This document shows, piece by piece, positions 8,499 through 17,003 of a stretch of DNA of 64,000 nucleotides; within the stretch, counting starts at the first letter, position 1, and every line of letters starts with the position of its first letter. The DNA lies in assembly GCA_023249675.1 (NCBI GenBank), contig JAHFCE010000014.1:1-64000 (forward strand), read 5' to 3'. Source of the DNA: Elusimicrobiota bacterium (GTDB taxonomy: Bacteria > Elusimicrobiota > Elusimicrobia > UBA1565 > UBA9628). The translations under genes and the position numbers were made by a program. The notes beneath the pieces were generated by a model that saw only the letters and a program-made list of their open reading frames with translations, was not told the origin of the DNA and did no database searches.

Positions 8499-8718
8499 GG
8501 ACGTGCAAATTTCAGAGTTCGACAAGCGGGACCTCGGGCACGATATTGCCCGAAGCCGATCGGCGGTCGTTGTGCGCCCGCGAACACGGCAGCTGCCGAC
8601 CTCGATACTGCTCGATGCAGGCATCGTTGACAAACTTAAACAAAAAGGCGGCAAGCGCGGCATCGGCTACCAGACCATGCTCAAGATCATCGTCCATGAG
8701 CATGTGGATGAGTATTGA
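8470..8718 (+). CDS. BrnA/CopG-like antitoxin
   Basis: This is the partner antitoxin of the preceding BrnT-like gene, expected to bind the toxin and repress the shared promoter as a ribbon-helix-helix dimer. The 82-residue protein starts at ATG 8470 after AAAGGAGG. The C-terminal part, LPTSILLDAGIVDKLKQKG then RGIGYQTMLKIIVHEHV, matches the strand-helix-helix plan with the common G-Y-Q-T motif. Unlike the toxin it is intact. The pair is isolated between the heat-shock operon and the HIT gene, which suggests past acquisition. Confidence 0.7.
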   Translation: MRRVSKSTRRDVQISEFDKRDLGHDIARSRSAVVVRPRTRQLPTSILLDAGIVDKLKQKGGKRGIGYQTMLKIIVHEHVDEY

Positions 8719-8792
8719 GGGGGCCTGGTGGGCCTGCGGGAATTCCGGACGCAGTCCCAATGGACCCAGCGCGAAGGGGGAGCCGAGGACCC

Positions 8793-8821
8793 TTGCCCGC
8801 GGGGGACCATAAGGATATAAT
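8793..8821 (+). promoter_or_regulatory. Leaderless promoter for the HIT gene
   Basis: TTGCCC (8793-8798), exactly 17 bases, then TATAAT (8816-8821). The TTG start codon begins seven bases after the -10 hexamer, so the message would start at the codon. There is no convincing Shine-Dalgarno at the right distance. Confidence 0.6.
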
Positions 8822-8828
8822 CATCCCG

Positions 8829-9167
8829 TTGGTTGACTGTCTTTTTTGCCGGATCGTCCGACGCGAGATTCCCGCCCAGATCGTCCATGAGGACGAGCAG
8901 GCGTTGGTCTTCAAGGACATAACGCCCCAGGCGCCGACGCATTTATTGGTGGTCCCGAAGAGGCATTTGGGCTCGCTGTCGGCGTCGACGGATGGGGACA
9001 TTGCCCTTTTGGGGCACCTGCAGAGGGTCGCGTGCCGGCTCGCCGAGGGTGCGGCGCTCTCTTCGTTCCGTCTCGTGATGAATAACGGGAAAGGCGCGGG
9101 GCAGTCTGTGGATCATCTGCACTATCATTTGTTGGCCGGTCGGCCGATGGCGTGGCCTCCGGGTTGA
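8829..9167 (+). CDS. HIT family nucleotide-binding hydrolase
   Basis: HIT (histidine triad) proteins of the HinT group hydrolyse nucleoside phosphoramidates and acyl-adenylates. The 112-residue protein has DCLFCRIVRREIPAQIVHED at its start, the usual family opening with two cysteines. DITPQAPTHLLVVPKRH follows, and the active-site triad is SVDHLHYHLL (His-x-His-x-His). I chose TTG 8829 because the family starts immediately before D-C-x-F-C and a promoter points at this codon. Longer upstream frames contain only low-complexity sequence. Confidence 0.9.
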   Translation: MVDCLFCRIVRREIPAQIVHEDEQALVFKDITPQAPTHLLVVPKRHLGSLSASTDGDIALLGHLQRVACRLAEGAALSSFRLVMNNGKGAGQSVDHLHYHLLAGRPMAWPPG

Positions 9168-9210
9168 ATACTCTTCATTCCGTCTCTGGAAAGGTGGTGA
9201 ATTTCTAACT

Positions 9211-9408
9211 ATGGTTTTTATTAAACTGCGCGAAGGCGAGGGTCTCGAAGAGGCCCTGCGCCGCTTCAAGCGGGAGTGCGAACGCAACGGCGTCCTCAAA
9301 GAGGTCAAACGCCGCGAGCGTTATATGAATCCCGCCATGAAGCGCAAGCTGAAGGCCGCCGAAGCGCGCCGCAAGCTGCGCCGCTCCAAACGTCGTCGCG
9401 TACCCTAG
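9211..9408 (+). CDS. rpsU: 30S ribosomal protein S21
   Basis: S21 is a small basic protein of the 30S subunit involved in translation initiation. The 65-residue protein starts M-V-F-I-K-L-R-E-G-E and contains LEEALRRFKRECERNGVL, then a highly basic tail, all typical. AAGGTGGTGA lies about 10 bases before the ATG. It is the first gene of an rpsU-dnaG-rpoD cluster, the classical macromolecular-synthesis operon order. Confidence 0.97.
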   Translation: MVFIKLREGEGLEEALRRFKRECERNGVLKEVKRRERYMNPAMKRKLKAAEARRKLRRSKRRRVP

Positions 9409-9436
9409 CATTGGTTGATGGGCCGGCGCCGCGTCG

Positions 9437-11206
9437 ATGAGCGGCGTCGGTCCGTCCGATTTTTCGAGATTTCATTTGGCTCTGATACCTCCCGAGACGC
9501 TGGAACTCATCCGGTCCCGGCTCGACATCGTCGAGCTGGTGGGGGAGTATGTTCCGCTGACGCGCGCCGGCCGCAACATGAAGGCGCGTTGCCCATTTCA
9601 CCAGGAACGCAGCCCGTCGTTCATCGTCAGCCCCGAGCGCCAGACGTTCCACTGCTTCGGCTGCGGTGAGGGCGGCGACGCGTTCTCGTTTGTGATGAAA
9701 TCCGAGAGCCTCTCGTTCATGGAAGCCGCCGAGAAGCTCGCCTTGCGCGCGGGCGTGAAGATCGAGGCCGACCGCGAACTCGGCCCGGCGGACAAAGAAC
9801 GCATCAGGATCCGCGAGGCTAATGAGTTCGCCGCGCTGCATTATCATGAGCTGCTGAAGAAAGATGCCGCTGCCGAATCTGCTCGCGCTTATGCCGCCAA
9901 GCGCCATCTGAGCAAGGCTTCGGTGGAAGGTTTCCTGCTGGGTTTCGCTCCACGCAACGGTACGCTGGTCGGTGCGGCGACCAAGAAGGGATTTACCGCT
10001 GACTTGCTGGTCAAGTCCGGTCTTGCGGCTAAGCGCGCTGACGGCTCGCTTCGCGACTACTTCTTTGATCGATTCATGTTTCCCATTCGTGATGTGAAGG
10101 GGGCATTCGTTGGTTTCGGCGGCCGCACGCTCGGCGACGGCGAGCCCAAGTATCTCAACACCGCTGAGACGCCCGCCTTCTCGAAGAGCAAAGTGTTGTA
10201 CGGCTTGTATGAGGGCCTCGCCGAGACGCGCAAGGCGCGCAAGGCTCACTTGATGGAAGGCTACATGGACGTGATCGCTTCCCACCAGCACGGCCTGAAG
10301 ACCGCGTGCGCGCCCCTGGGCACGGCGCTCACACCCGAGCATGCGCTCTTGATCAAGCGCTACGCCGACGCGGTCGCGATCGTCTTTGATGCCGACAACG
10401 CGGGCCAGAACGCCGCGGTGCGCGGCGCGGAGACGGCCCTTGAGTCCGGCCTGACCACCCGTGTTGCCTCCGTGCCCGAGGGCAAGGATCCCGATGAGTT
10501 TCTGCACGCGAAGGGTCTGGCGGCGTTTCAGGCGGCGCTCAATGAAGCCCAAGACCTCGTCGCGTTCAAGACCGAGCTGCTCATCAAACGCGTGGGCGAG
10601 CTCACGCCCGAGGCCAAGTCCGCGATCGCCAAGGACGTGATGTCGACGATCGTCCGCTGTCCCGATGAGATTTTGAAGGACGAGTGGGTGCGGCGCCTCG
10701 CCTCGCGTCTTGGCCTCAACGAGGAGTCGCTGCGCCGCTCCGGGGGCAAACTGATTCCGCAAAGCGCTCGGCGTCAGACGGTCGCTTCTGCGCCGGCCCC
10801 CGGTTCCACCGCGGTCAAAGCGGCCGTGCTTCCAGTCGGCGACCTGCAGCTGCTTGGCGTGCTGTTCAAGACGCCGGCCTCAGCATCGGAGGTCTTGACC
10901 TCCGATCTCGAGTCCGCCTCCGCGCGTGAGATCGTCGCGGCGCTGTGCGCGCTGCCGCTTGAGGGAAAATGGGGGCCGCGGCTGCTTGACGCGCTGCAGC
11001 CGGCCGAGCGCGCGGTCGCCTCGCGCCTGTTGGGCGACGAGCTGGGATATGACGATCCCGATATTTACCTTCGCGCGCTGCTGGGCAAACGGCGCATGCA
11101 GCGCCGTGTAAAAGAAATCGAGCCGTTTGTTGTATCGGGAAAGGATCCGGGACTGCGCGACGAGTACCACCGCCTCGTTGCGCAGCTGAAGGGCACCAAG
11201 CGCTGA
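9437..11206 (+). CDS. dnaG: DNA primase DnaG
   Basis: DnaG makes RNA primers at the replication fork. The N-terminal zinc ribbon has Cys52, His55, Cys73 and Cys76 ([11 protein letters not shown] ... [10 protein letters not shown]). The catalytic TOPRIM core contains [10 protein letters not shown] and [12 protein letters not shown]. The C-terminal region of about 150 residues is the helicase-binding part and is poorly conserved. The 589-residue length is normal. The start codon is not fixed by a strong Shine-Dalgarno; a start about 16 residues later at the I-P-P-E-T segment would also fit the family. Confidence 0.95.
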   Translation: MSGVGPSDFSRFHLALIPPETLELIRSRLDIVELVGEYVPLTRAGRNMKARCPFHQERSPSFIVSPERQTFHCFGCGEGGDAFSFVMKSESLSFMEAAEKLALRAGVKIEADRELGPADKERIRIREANEFAALHYHELLKKDAAAESARAYAAKRHLSKASVEGFLLGFAPRNGTLVGAATKKGFTADLLVKSGLAAKRADGSLRDYFFDRFMFPIRDVKGAFVGFGGRTLGDGEPKYLNTAETPAFSKSKVLYGLYEGLAETRKARKAHLMEGYMDVIASHQHGLKTACAPLGTALTPEHALLIKRYADAVAIVFDADNAGQNAAVRGAETALESGLTTRVASVPEGKDPDEFLHAKGLAAFQAALNEAQDLVAFKTELLIKRVGELTPEAKSAIAKDVMSTIVRCPDEILKDEWVRRLASRLGLNEESLRRSGGKLIPQSARRQTVASAPAPGSTAVKAAVLPVGDLQLLGVLFKTPASASEVLTSDLESASAREIVAALCALPLEGKWGPRLLDALQPAERAVASRLLGDELGYDDPDIYLRALLGKRRMQRRVKEIEPFVVSGKDPGLRDEYHRLVAQLKGTKR

Positions 11207-11219
11207 GGTAAGGAGAGAT

Positions 11220-12941
11220 ATGGCGATTGCGACGAGTCAGGCGATGAAGAACTTGATCGGCCTCGGGAAGGAGCACGGCTATCTGACCCTTGAGGAGATC
11301 AGCCGCACCGTGTCGGCGGCGAACATGAAGTCCGAGGAAATGGACGAGCTCATGACAGCACTCGAGGACCTCGGCATTGAGGTCGTCGACCGCAAGAAGC
11401 CCACCGCGAACCCGGCGCCCGAGCGCGGGCGCGAGCGCTTCTCCGAGGATTGGGGAGGCACGTCGGACATCTCCAACTCGATTCGCATGTACCTGTCGGA
11501 AATGGGCCGCGTGCCCCTGCTTAACCGTGAAGAGGAAGTGACTTTGGCGCGCAACGTCCGGGAGCGCGAGAAAGAACTGCGCATGCTCGTGCTCGAGTCG
11601 CCCGTCACGATGCGCGAAATCCGCTCGTGGGAAACGCTCATCGAGGCGCAGGAGATGACTCCCAAAGAGCTCATGCCGCGCGGCCGCAAGACGAATGCCG
11701 AGCTGTCCGGGATGCGCCGCAAGATGAGGTCGGTCGCGATGTTCATCGCGAAGGCTGAGAAGCAGATGGCCGCCCTTCGCGCGAAACTTCTGCCCCAGAA
11801 GCTCAAGCCCCAGCGCCGCATCAAGCTGCAGAAGAAGATCGAGCAGATCAATAAGCTCGTGATCGCGGGGATTCTCAATCTCAACCTCAACCAGGACAAG
11901 ATCAAGCGGCTGACCAATAAGATCAAGAACCTGGCGGGCAAGATCGAGGAGTGCCGCGACGAGATGGAGCGCTACCAGCGCCGTTACGGCTGTTCTTATG
12001 AGGAGCTCAAGACCTATTTCGCCGCGCTCAAGAAAGGCAAGATGCGCCCCGAAGCGTTTCGCGCGAAGACCGGCTACGCTCCGACGGCCGTCGAGGCCGC
12101 GATGGAGAACATGGAGGCGGTTGTCGACCGCCTCGACCGCATCCAGAATACGCTGCCGATTCCGATCGATCGCTTCCTCGAACTCAACGACAAGATTATT
12201 CGTCTTGAGGACACGATCCTTGAGGACAAGCTCAAGCTGATCAAGGCGAACCTGCGCCTGGTCGTCTCGATCGCGAAGAAGCACGTCAATTCGAACCTGG
12301 AGCTGTCCGACCTGATCCAGGAAGGCGGCCTCGGCCTCATGAAGGCCGTCGAGAAGTTCGAGTACAAGCGCGGTTTTAAGTTCTCGACCTACGCGACGTG
12401 GTGGATTCGACAGTCGATCAACCGCGCCATCGCCGATCAGGCGCGTACGATCCGCATCCCCGTCCACATGAAGGAGCTGATCTCGAAGCTCACGAAGGTG
12501 ACCCGGCGCTACCGCCAGGAGTGCGGCCGCGAGCCGAGCCTCGAGGAGTACACGCGTTCCCTGCATATCAGCATGGACAAGGTGAAGAACGTCCTGAAGA
12601 TCATGCAGGAGCCGGTCTCGCTCGCCACGCCGATCGGCGAGGACGAGGACAGCTACCTCGAGGACTTCATCGAGGACAAGACGACCGCCGCGCCGTCCAA
12701 CACCGCGTCGAGCTTCCTACGCAAGACTGAGATCGAGAAGGTGCTGTCATCGCTGACCGATCGCGAGGCGAAGATCATCAAGCTGCGCTTCGGCATCGAC
12801 TCCGGCTATCCCCGCACGCTGGAGGAAGTGGGCCGCCTCTTCCGCGTCACGCGCGAGCGCGTTCGCCAGATCGAGGCCAAGGCCATCCGCAAGCTGCGTC
12901 ATCCGTCCCGCAGCAAGGGCCTGCGGGACTACCTCGATTAG
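11220..12941 (+). CDS. rpoD: RNA polymerase primary sigma factor RpoD
   Basis: This is the housekeeping sigma-70 that recognises TTGACA and TATAAT. Region 1.1 is at the N-terminus. Region 1.2 is [20 protein letters not shown], followed by a lysine-rich non-conserved insert. Region 2 contains [19 protein letters not shown] and [16 protein letters not shown]. Region 4 ends in [20 protein letters not shown] with the -35-binding helix. It has 573 residues. AAGGAGAG precedes the ATG. It is third in the rpsU-dnaG-rpoD operon. Region 2.4 is conserved, consistent with the canonical -10 boxes seen across the window. Confidence 0.97.
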   Translation: MAIATSQAMKNLIGLGKEHGYLTLEEISRTVSAANMKSEEMDELMTALEDLGIEVVDRKKPTANPAPERGRERFSEDWGGTSDISNSIRMYLSEMGRVPLLNREEEVTLARNVREREKELRMLVLESPVTMREIRSWETLIEAQEMTPKELMPRGRKTNAELSGMRRKMRSVAMFIAKAEKQMAALRAKLLPQKLKPQRRIKLQKKIEQINKLVIAGILNLNLNQDKIKRLTNKIKNLAGKIEECRDEMERYQRRYGCSYEELKTYFAALKKGKMRPEAFRAKTGYAPTAVEAAMENMEAVVDRLDRIQNTLPIPIDRFLELNDKIIRLEDTILEDKLKLIKANLRLVVSIAKKHVNSNLELSDLIQEGGLGLMKAVEKFEYKRGFKFSTYATWWIRQSINRAIADQARTIRIPVHMKELISKLTKVTRRYRQECGREPSLEEYTRSLHISMDKVKNVLKIMQEPVSLATPIGEDEDSYLEDFIEDKTTAAPSNTASSFLRKTEIEKVLSSLTDREAKIIKLRFGIDSGYPRTLEEVGRLFRVTRERVRQIEAKAIRKLRHPSRSKGLRDYLD

Positions 12942-12942
12942 C

Positions 12943-13230
12943 ATGCGACGGCACCGTCATCCGGCTCTCGAGACGGCCGTCTTCGCGGCGGCCCTGCTGC
13001 TGTCGGCGTTCATCGCCCGCGAATTGTGGCGCCGCCGGCCGATCGTCTCCTCTCCAATGGAAAGAGGAAAGCGGCTGACCCAGCCATATGGCGAGGACAT
13101 GCCGCTTCCAAAGTCTTTTGGTCAAGCGACCCCATCTCACCGCACCGAGCAGGCCGTGAGCGGCGTGGCGCCCATCAAGCTCACGCGCGTGCAGCGCCGC
13201 AAGCCCAAGGCCGTTCCCGTTCCCAAGTAA
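12943..13230 (+). CDS. Hypothetical small membrane-anchored protein
   Basis: I do not recognise this 95-residue protein. It has one hydrophobic helix (about 10-25) after a basic N-terminus, then a polar region with a very basic, proline-rich tail (RVQRRKPKAVPVPK). This suggests a single-pass inner-membrane protein with a charged domain. It begins one base after the rpoD stop, so it should be co-transcribed with rpoD. Confidence 0.55.
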   Translation: MRRHRHPALETAVFAAALLLSAFIARELWRRRPIVSSPMERGKRLTQPYGEDMPLPKSFGQATPSHRTEQAVSGVAPIKLTRVQRRKPKAVPVPK

Positions 13231-13238
13231 CCCGGCTG

Positions 13239-13913
13239 TCAGCGGTGCGGTCGGAGGAGGTCGCGCAGGTACTCGGCGGCCAGGTCCTTCGCGCCGAGGC
13301 CGACTGCGATCGCGACGGCGAGGCCGATTGAGCCGGTGAGAATTTGAACCGTCGGGATCAGTATTTGGGGGCGCACGCCGATCTGCTCGAGGGCGATGAC
13401 GCCCGCGGCCCCGATGGCCACGACTTGAGCGGCGGTCGCGATGACAGCGCCCCCGCGGATCGAATTGGCCGCGGCGGCGTTCTGCAGGATGTGCGCGAGC
13501 AGGCGGCCGAACAGCAGGCCTGCAAAGAGGATCAGCACGGCCGCGATCAAGGAGGGGAGGATCGTGACGAAGCGCTCCAGCAGCTCTGAGACCACGGTCA
13601 TGTTCACGGCATTGGCGGCCGAGACGATGAACAGGAACAGGATGAACCAGTGGGCGACCCAGGCCAGCGCGAAGGTCGGGGACTTGCCGAGACCGAGGCG
13701 GGCGAGTACCTCGTTGGCGCCGATGCGGGCGGTGTGATCGTCGAGGCGTAGTTTGCCGAACGTGACTTCGATCACAGTCCGGACGGCCCGGGCCAGGAAC
13801 ATCCCGACCAGCAGCAGGAGGAAAGCGGCCGCGAGGGTGGGGATGGCGCCCGAGAAACGATCATACGCCCCTAGAAACGGCTCGACGAATAGCCGGATGA
13901 GGTTCTGTCCCAT
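13239..13913 (-). CDS. MscS-like membrane protein, conserved-TM-helix family, short form
   Basis: The 224-residue protein has four to five transmembrane helices. Its last helix and loop, GSIGLAVAIAVGLGAKDLAAEYLRDLL, resemble the pore-lining TM3 of MscS. The duplicated motif (LIAAVLILFAGLLFGRLLAHIL and an earlier equivalent) matches the conserved-TM-helix family (PF05552). The MscS beta domain and cytoplasmic cage are absent, so it is a minimal form and gating is uncertain. A TG-C-TAGAAT box ends six bases before the ATG, indicating its own leaderless promoter inside the end of the upstream gene. Confidence 0.65.
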   Translation of the reverse strand: MGQNLIRLFVEPFLGAYDRFSGAIPTLAAAFLLLLVGMFLARAVRTVIEVTFGKLRLDDHTARIGANEVLARLGLGKSPTFALAWVAHWFILFLFIVSAANAVNMTVVSELLERFVTILPSLIAAVLILFAGLLFGRLLAHILQNAAAANSIRGGAVIATAAQVVAIGAAGVIALEQIGVRPQILIPTVQILTGSIGLAVAIAVGLGAKDLAAEYLRDLLRPHR

Positions 13914-14251
13914 GGGGCGATTCTAGCATGTTGCTCTTCCGACATTGTCTTGAGCTGTTCGTCGGCGCGGCGCACTTTGCGGCGGGCCCTCATTTTCACG
14001 GGCTTTTCGATGAGGCCATCGACCGGCTTGAGGGAGGCGAATGGGTCGACGATGCTCAGCGTGATCGCCTGGCCAGAGCCGATGCGCACCGACCCGGTGA
14101 CGCCGCCGGCGGGCAATGTGAGCTGCCGGCTCATGATCTGGCTCATCAAGGGGTCGTGAGCGACGATGGGAGTGGTCATTTCCGCGGCGGCGGACAGGGC
14201 CGCCAGAGTCGTCATCGCCGCGAGGATCGCCGTCTTGAGTTCTGTTTTCAT
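13871..14251 (-). CDS. Hypothetical secreted protein
   Basis: I do not recognise this 126-residue protein. A signal peptide is clear (basic start, then AILAAMTTLAALSAAAE). The mature part is polar with a basic stretch (KPVKMRARRKVRRADEQ). GGGAAAGGAC lies upstream of the ATG. The last 43 bases overlap the start of the MscS-like gene, and the final dozen codons are Ser/Arg-rich, so the true end might be eroded. Confidence 0.55.
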   Translation of the reverse strand: MKTELKTAILAAMTTLAALSAAAEMTTPIVAHDPLMSQIMSRQLTLPAGGVTGSVRIGSGQAITLSIVDPFASLKPVDGLIEKPVKMRARRKVRRADEQLKTMSEEQHARIAPWDRTSSGYSSSRF

Positions 14252-14314
14252 GTCCTTTCCCTCTGAGAGGATAGCGGGAAAGGATATCGTCGATCAGAGT
14301 CTTCGGACCTGGAA

Positions 14315-14335
14315 GGGCCTAGGACCTAGGGCCTA
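14315..14335 (+). repeat. Tandem heptad repeat GGGCCTA/GGACCTA
   Basis: Three contiguous heptads, GGGCCTA, GGACCTA and GGGCCTA, end at the stop codon of the following minus-strand gene. Related heptads (GGGCTAA, GGACCTA, AGGACTA, AGGCCTA) occur at 15402-15439 on the other side of the same gene. Their function is unknown. Confidence 0.5.
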
Positions 14336-15337
14336 TTGGGCCGAGGCGGCGGTGGGCGTGGGCTTGACGCCCTCGACGCCGTCGTTCGCGTCCCTGGTCT
14401 TGAAGGTCGCGGCGCCGCCCGTGATGATGCGGTCGCTCTCCTCTGCGGCCTCCTTGATCTTGGTGTAGGTGTAGGTCCGGCTGTCGGCTTGGGCCTGAGC
14501 GTCCCGGCCTGCGATCTTGATGACCCCGCGATCGTCGTTGCCGGCCACGTTGCCTGGGGCTTCGTCTGAGGCAGATTCGGCGCCGAAACCCCCCATCATG
14601 TCGCCCTGATCGCCGGCGAATTCGGCGCCGAGGTCGCGCGCGGAGGGGGGTGCCGCGCTCTTGTCCGGCAGATCGGTCGAGCGCTCGGCGGCGCCTTTAG
14701 CGCCTTTCTGGGGATTGGCGTCGGTCGCGCTGGCGGTGGGCTGCGTCGTCCCGCCGCCGCTGCTGGCGTCCCACATCGCTTTGCTCTTGTCCGCCACCTC
14801 TGCCTGCGTCTTGTCCTTGGCATCTTGAGCGGCGAATTTCTCCTTCAATCCCGGCACGGCGCTCATGGGGCGGGGCATGCTCGAGACCCCATTGACGCCG
14901 TCCGAGGTGCCGCCGAGAGTGACCGTGCCGTTGCCGAGGTCCATGGCGTAGCGCCCGTCGCCCATGTCGATGATTTTCGCGTCCGGCGTGAGTTTTTTCT
15001 GCTCATCCATGGCCTTTTTTAGTTCCGTTTTCCGTCCCGTCGAGTCCTTGAAAGGCTTGATGGGATCGTCATCCTTCAACGCGCAGGAGATGTGCTGGCA
15101 GTCCTTCGAGGCCCATTCTTTGCCCGCGGGCGGGGTATAGGCGGCGATCGTCTGGGTCGGGTTTCCGGCGCCGGGACCGGTCATGAAGCCATTTTGGCAT
15201 TGGGTGTCGTTGGGCAGGCAGACGCCGGAAGAGGCGCCGTTTTTGAATATCCCGGCATTGGGCGCACTGAGGGTTTGGGCCATCGCGGCCGAAGCCGTCA
15301 TCAGGAGGGCTGCGGCGAGGGGGGTTGTGATGTTCAT
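14333..15337 (-). CDS. Hypothetical secreted protein, Ala/Gly/Thr-rich
   Basis: I do not recognise this 334-residue protein. I chose the ATG at 15337, which gives a clean signal peptide (MNITTPLAAALLMTASAAMA). It follows GGGAG, whereas the longer frame starts inside a structured leader. After cleavage there are two cysteine pairs in the first 100 residues (GVCLPNDTQC and DCQHISCAL), suggesting disulphides outside the cytoplasm. A long low-complexity region and a C-terminal charged helix follow. The 187-base gap to the next gene holds heptad repeats and a GGCGC-TCAAG-GCGCC hairpin. Confidence 0.6.
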   Translation of the reverse strand: MNITTPLAAALLMTASAAMAQTLSAPNAGIFKNGASSGVCLPNDTQCQNGFMTGPGAGNPTQTIAAYTPPAGKEWASKDCQHISCALKDDDPIKPFKDSTGRKTELKKAMDEQKKLTPDAKIIDMGDGRYAMDLGNGTVTLGGTSDGVNGVSSMPRPMSAVPGLKEKFAAQDAKDKTQAEVADKSKAMWDASSGGGTTQPTASATDANPQKGAKGAAERSTDLPDKSAAPPSARDLGAEFAGDQGDMMGGFGAESASDEAPGNVAGNDDRGVIKIAGRDAQAQADSRTYTYTKIKEAAEESDRIITGGAATFKTRDANDGVEGVKPTPTAASAQ

Positions 15338-15462
15338 GTGCGTTCTCCCGTCTTTCCGGTGAGCCCCCACAGCATAGCCCCGGGGCGCCTTGAGCGCCAT
15401 GGGGCTAAGGACCTACTTGTCAATAGGACTAAAGGCCTACTCCGCTTGCCCCATCAGGAGGG

Positions 15463-15491
15463 TTGACTGTTGCCCGCGCTTATCCTAATAT
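15463..15491 (+). promoter_or_regulatory. Promoter of the phosphohexomutase-enolase operon
   Basis: TTGACT (15463-15468), 17 bases, TAATAT (15486-15491). Unlike the leaderless promoters elsewhere, this one leaves a leader of about 27 bases containing AAGGGG (15515-15520 region) before the ATG. Confidence 0.55.
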
Positions 15492-15524
15492 GCCGCCCAC
15501 GATCCACCAGGCTCAAGGGGCTCA

Positions 15525-17003
15525 ATGATCAGATTCGGCACTTCCGGTTGGCGCGGCGTCGTTTCGGACGACTTCACCTTTCAGAACGTCCGCAAGGTCG
15601 CCCACAGCATCGCGGGCTGCGTGAAGGAAAGCTCCGAGGTCGGCTACAACAGCGACGAGTACCGCCAGTTTCTGGCGAGAACGGCTCCAAGCCGCGTGCC
15701 GACCGTCGTCGTGGGCTACGACACGCGCTTTCAGTCCGAGGACTTCGCGCACGAGGTCGCCATGGTGTTCGCCAACGACGGCATCCGCACTTTGCTCTCC
15801 CGCGCCGATCTGCCGACTCCCGCGGTCGCCTGGGCCGTGCTCGCCAACAAGGCCGTCGGGGGCGCTATGATCACCGCCTCGCACAACCCCAGCCAGTACA
15901 ACGGCTTTAAGTGGCTGCCCTACTGGGGAGGCTCCGCCTCCCCGGAGGTGACCAACGATCTGGAGCGGCGCATCGAGCTGCTCGGCGACCACGCGGTCAA
16001 GACCATGTCGGACGAGCGCTCGGCCAAGGAAGCCTGGACCGACACGGTGGACTTTCGCAAGTCTTACTTCGATCAGCTCGAAAGTCTGTTTGACGTGAAG
16101 GCGATCAAGAAGGCGAAGCTCAAGGTCGCGGTTGACGCGATGCACGGCTCGGCGCGCCTCTATCTGCGCTCGTTCCTGGAGGAGCGTCTGGGCGTCGAGG
16201 TGTTCGCGCGCCATGAGGAGCGCGACGTGCTCTTCGGCGGCATCTCGCCCGAGCCGACGCCCGAGTCCACGGCCGGCCTGGCCGAGCAGGTCAGGAAGCA
16301 GAAGCTCTCGCTTGGTCTCGCCTGCGACGGCGACGGAGACCGTTTCGGCGTCATCGACGCGGGCGGCGCCTGGATCCAGCCGAATGAGGTCATCGCGCTG
16401 GCTTATGAACATCTTGTGGTCAACCGCGGCCTGAAGGGCAAGGCGGCCCGCTCGGTCATGACCTCGCACTTCATCGATGCCGTGGCCAAGTCGCACGGCT
16501 CGGAGACGCGCGAGACACCGGTCGGCTTCAAGTACCTCGGCGAACTGCTGCGTTCGGGATCGTTCCTCCTCGCCGGCGAGGAGTCGGGCGGCTTGTCGAT
16601 TCGTGGGCATGTTCCCGAAAAAGACGGCATTCTCGCCTGCGTGCTCATGCTCGAGCTGGTCGCGTTCGAGAGGAAGCCGCTGTCCATTGTGCGTGACCGA
16701 CTCTTCAAGAAGCTCGGCGCCTTTCACGGCGCGCGCCTGAACTACAAGATGGAGCGGCTGAGGGACATCATCGAACTCGAGGGTCGACTCAAAGTCAAAC
16801 CTCCCCTTGAGTTGGCCGGCGCCTCCGTGTGGCGCATCGACCAGTCCGACGGCTTCAAGTTCATTCTGCGCGACGGCGCGTGGCTCGGTCTGCGCAGTTC
16901 CGGCACCGAGCCGGTGTTCCGCGTGTACGCTGAGGCGCACACGCCCAAGCGGCGGTCTGAGATGATCGATGCCGGCAAGAAAATGCTCCGGGGAAAATTT
17001 TAA
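15525..17003 (+). CDS. Phosphoglucomutase/phosphomannomutase family protein
   Basis: Alpha-D-phosphohexomutases interconvert 1- and 6-phosphosugars. All four domain signatures are present in 492 residues. They are the start IRFGTSGWRG, the phosphoserine loop MITASHNPSQYNGFK, the metal loop CDGDGDRFGVID, the sugar-binding loop GEESGGLSIRGHVPEKDGI, and the phosphate-binding loop RSSGTEPVFRVYAEA. Whether it prefers glucose, mannose or glucosamine phosphates cannot be told from these motifs. It shares one base with the enolase start (TAATG), so sugar-phosphate metabolism is coupled. Confidence 0.9.
   Translation: MIRFGTSGWRGVVSDDFTFQNVRKVAHSIAGCVKESSEVGYNSDEYRQFLARTAPSRVPTVVVGYDTRFQSEDFAHEVAMVFANDGIRTLLSRADLPTPAVAWAVLANKAVGGAMITASHNPSQYNGFKWLPYWGGSASPEVTNDLERRIELLGDHAVKTMSDERSAKEAWTDTVDFRKSYFDQLESLFDVKAIKKAKLKVAVDAMHGSARLYLRSFLEERLGVEVFARHEERDVLFGGISPEPTPESTAGLAEQVRKQKLSLGLACDGDGDRFGVIDAGGAWIQPNEVIALAYEHLVVNRGLKGKAARSVMTSHFIDAVAKSHGSETRETPVGFKYLGELLRSGSFLLAGEESGGLSIRGHVPEKDGILACVLMLELVAFERKPLSIVRDRLFKKLGAFHGARLNYKMERLRDIIELEGRLKVKPPLELAGASVWRIDQSDGFKFILRDGAWLGLRSSGTEPVFRVYAEAHTPKRRSEMIDAGKKMLRGKF

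Noticed and set aside
8719-8792. attC site next to the isolated BrnTA-like pair near 8 kb
   Set aside because: No RYYYAAC/GTTRRRY pair flanks the module, so it is not treated as an integron cassette.
10866-12566. 566-codon open frame antisense to rpoD and dnaG
   Set aside because: It lies wholly over conserved sigma-factor and primase domains and shows no motif of its own.
15338-15460. Riboswitch (for example c-di-GMP type) upstream of the secreted-protein gene
   Set aside because: The leader is structured (GGCGC-TCAAG-GCGCC) but I could not match the conserved bases of any riboswitch class.
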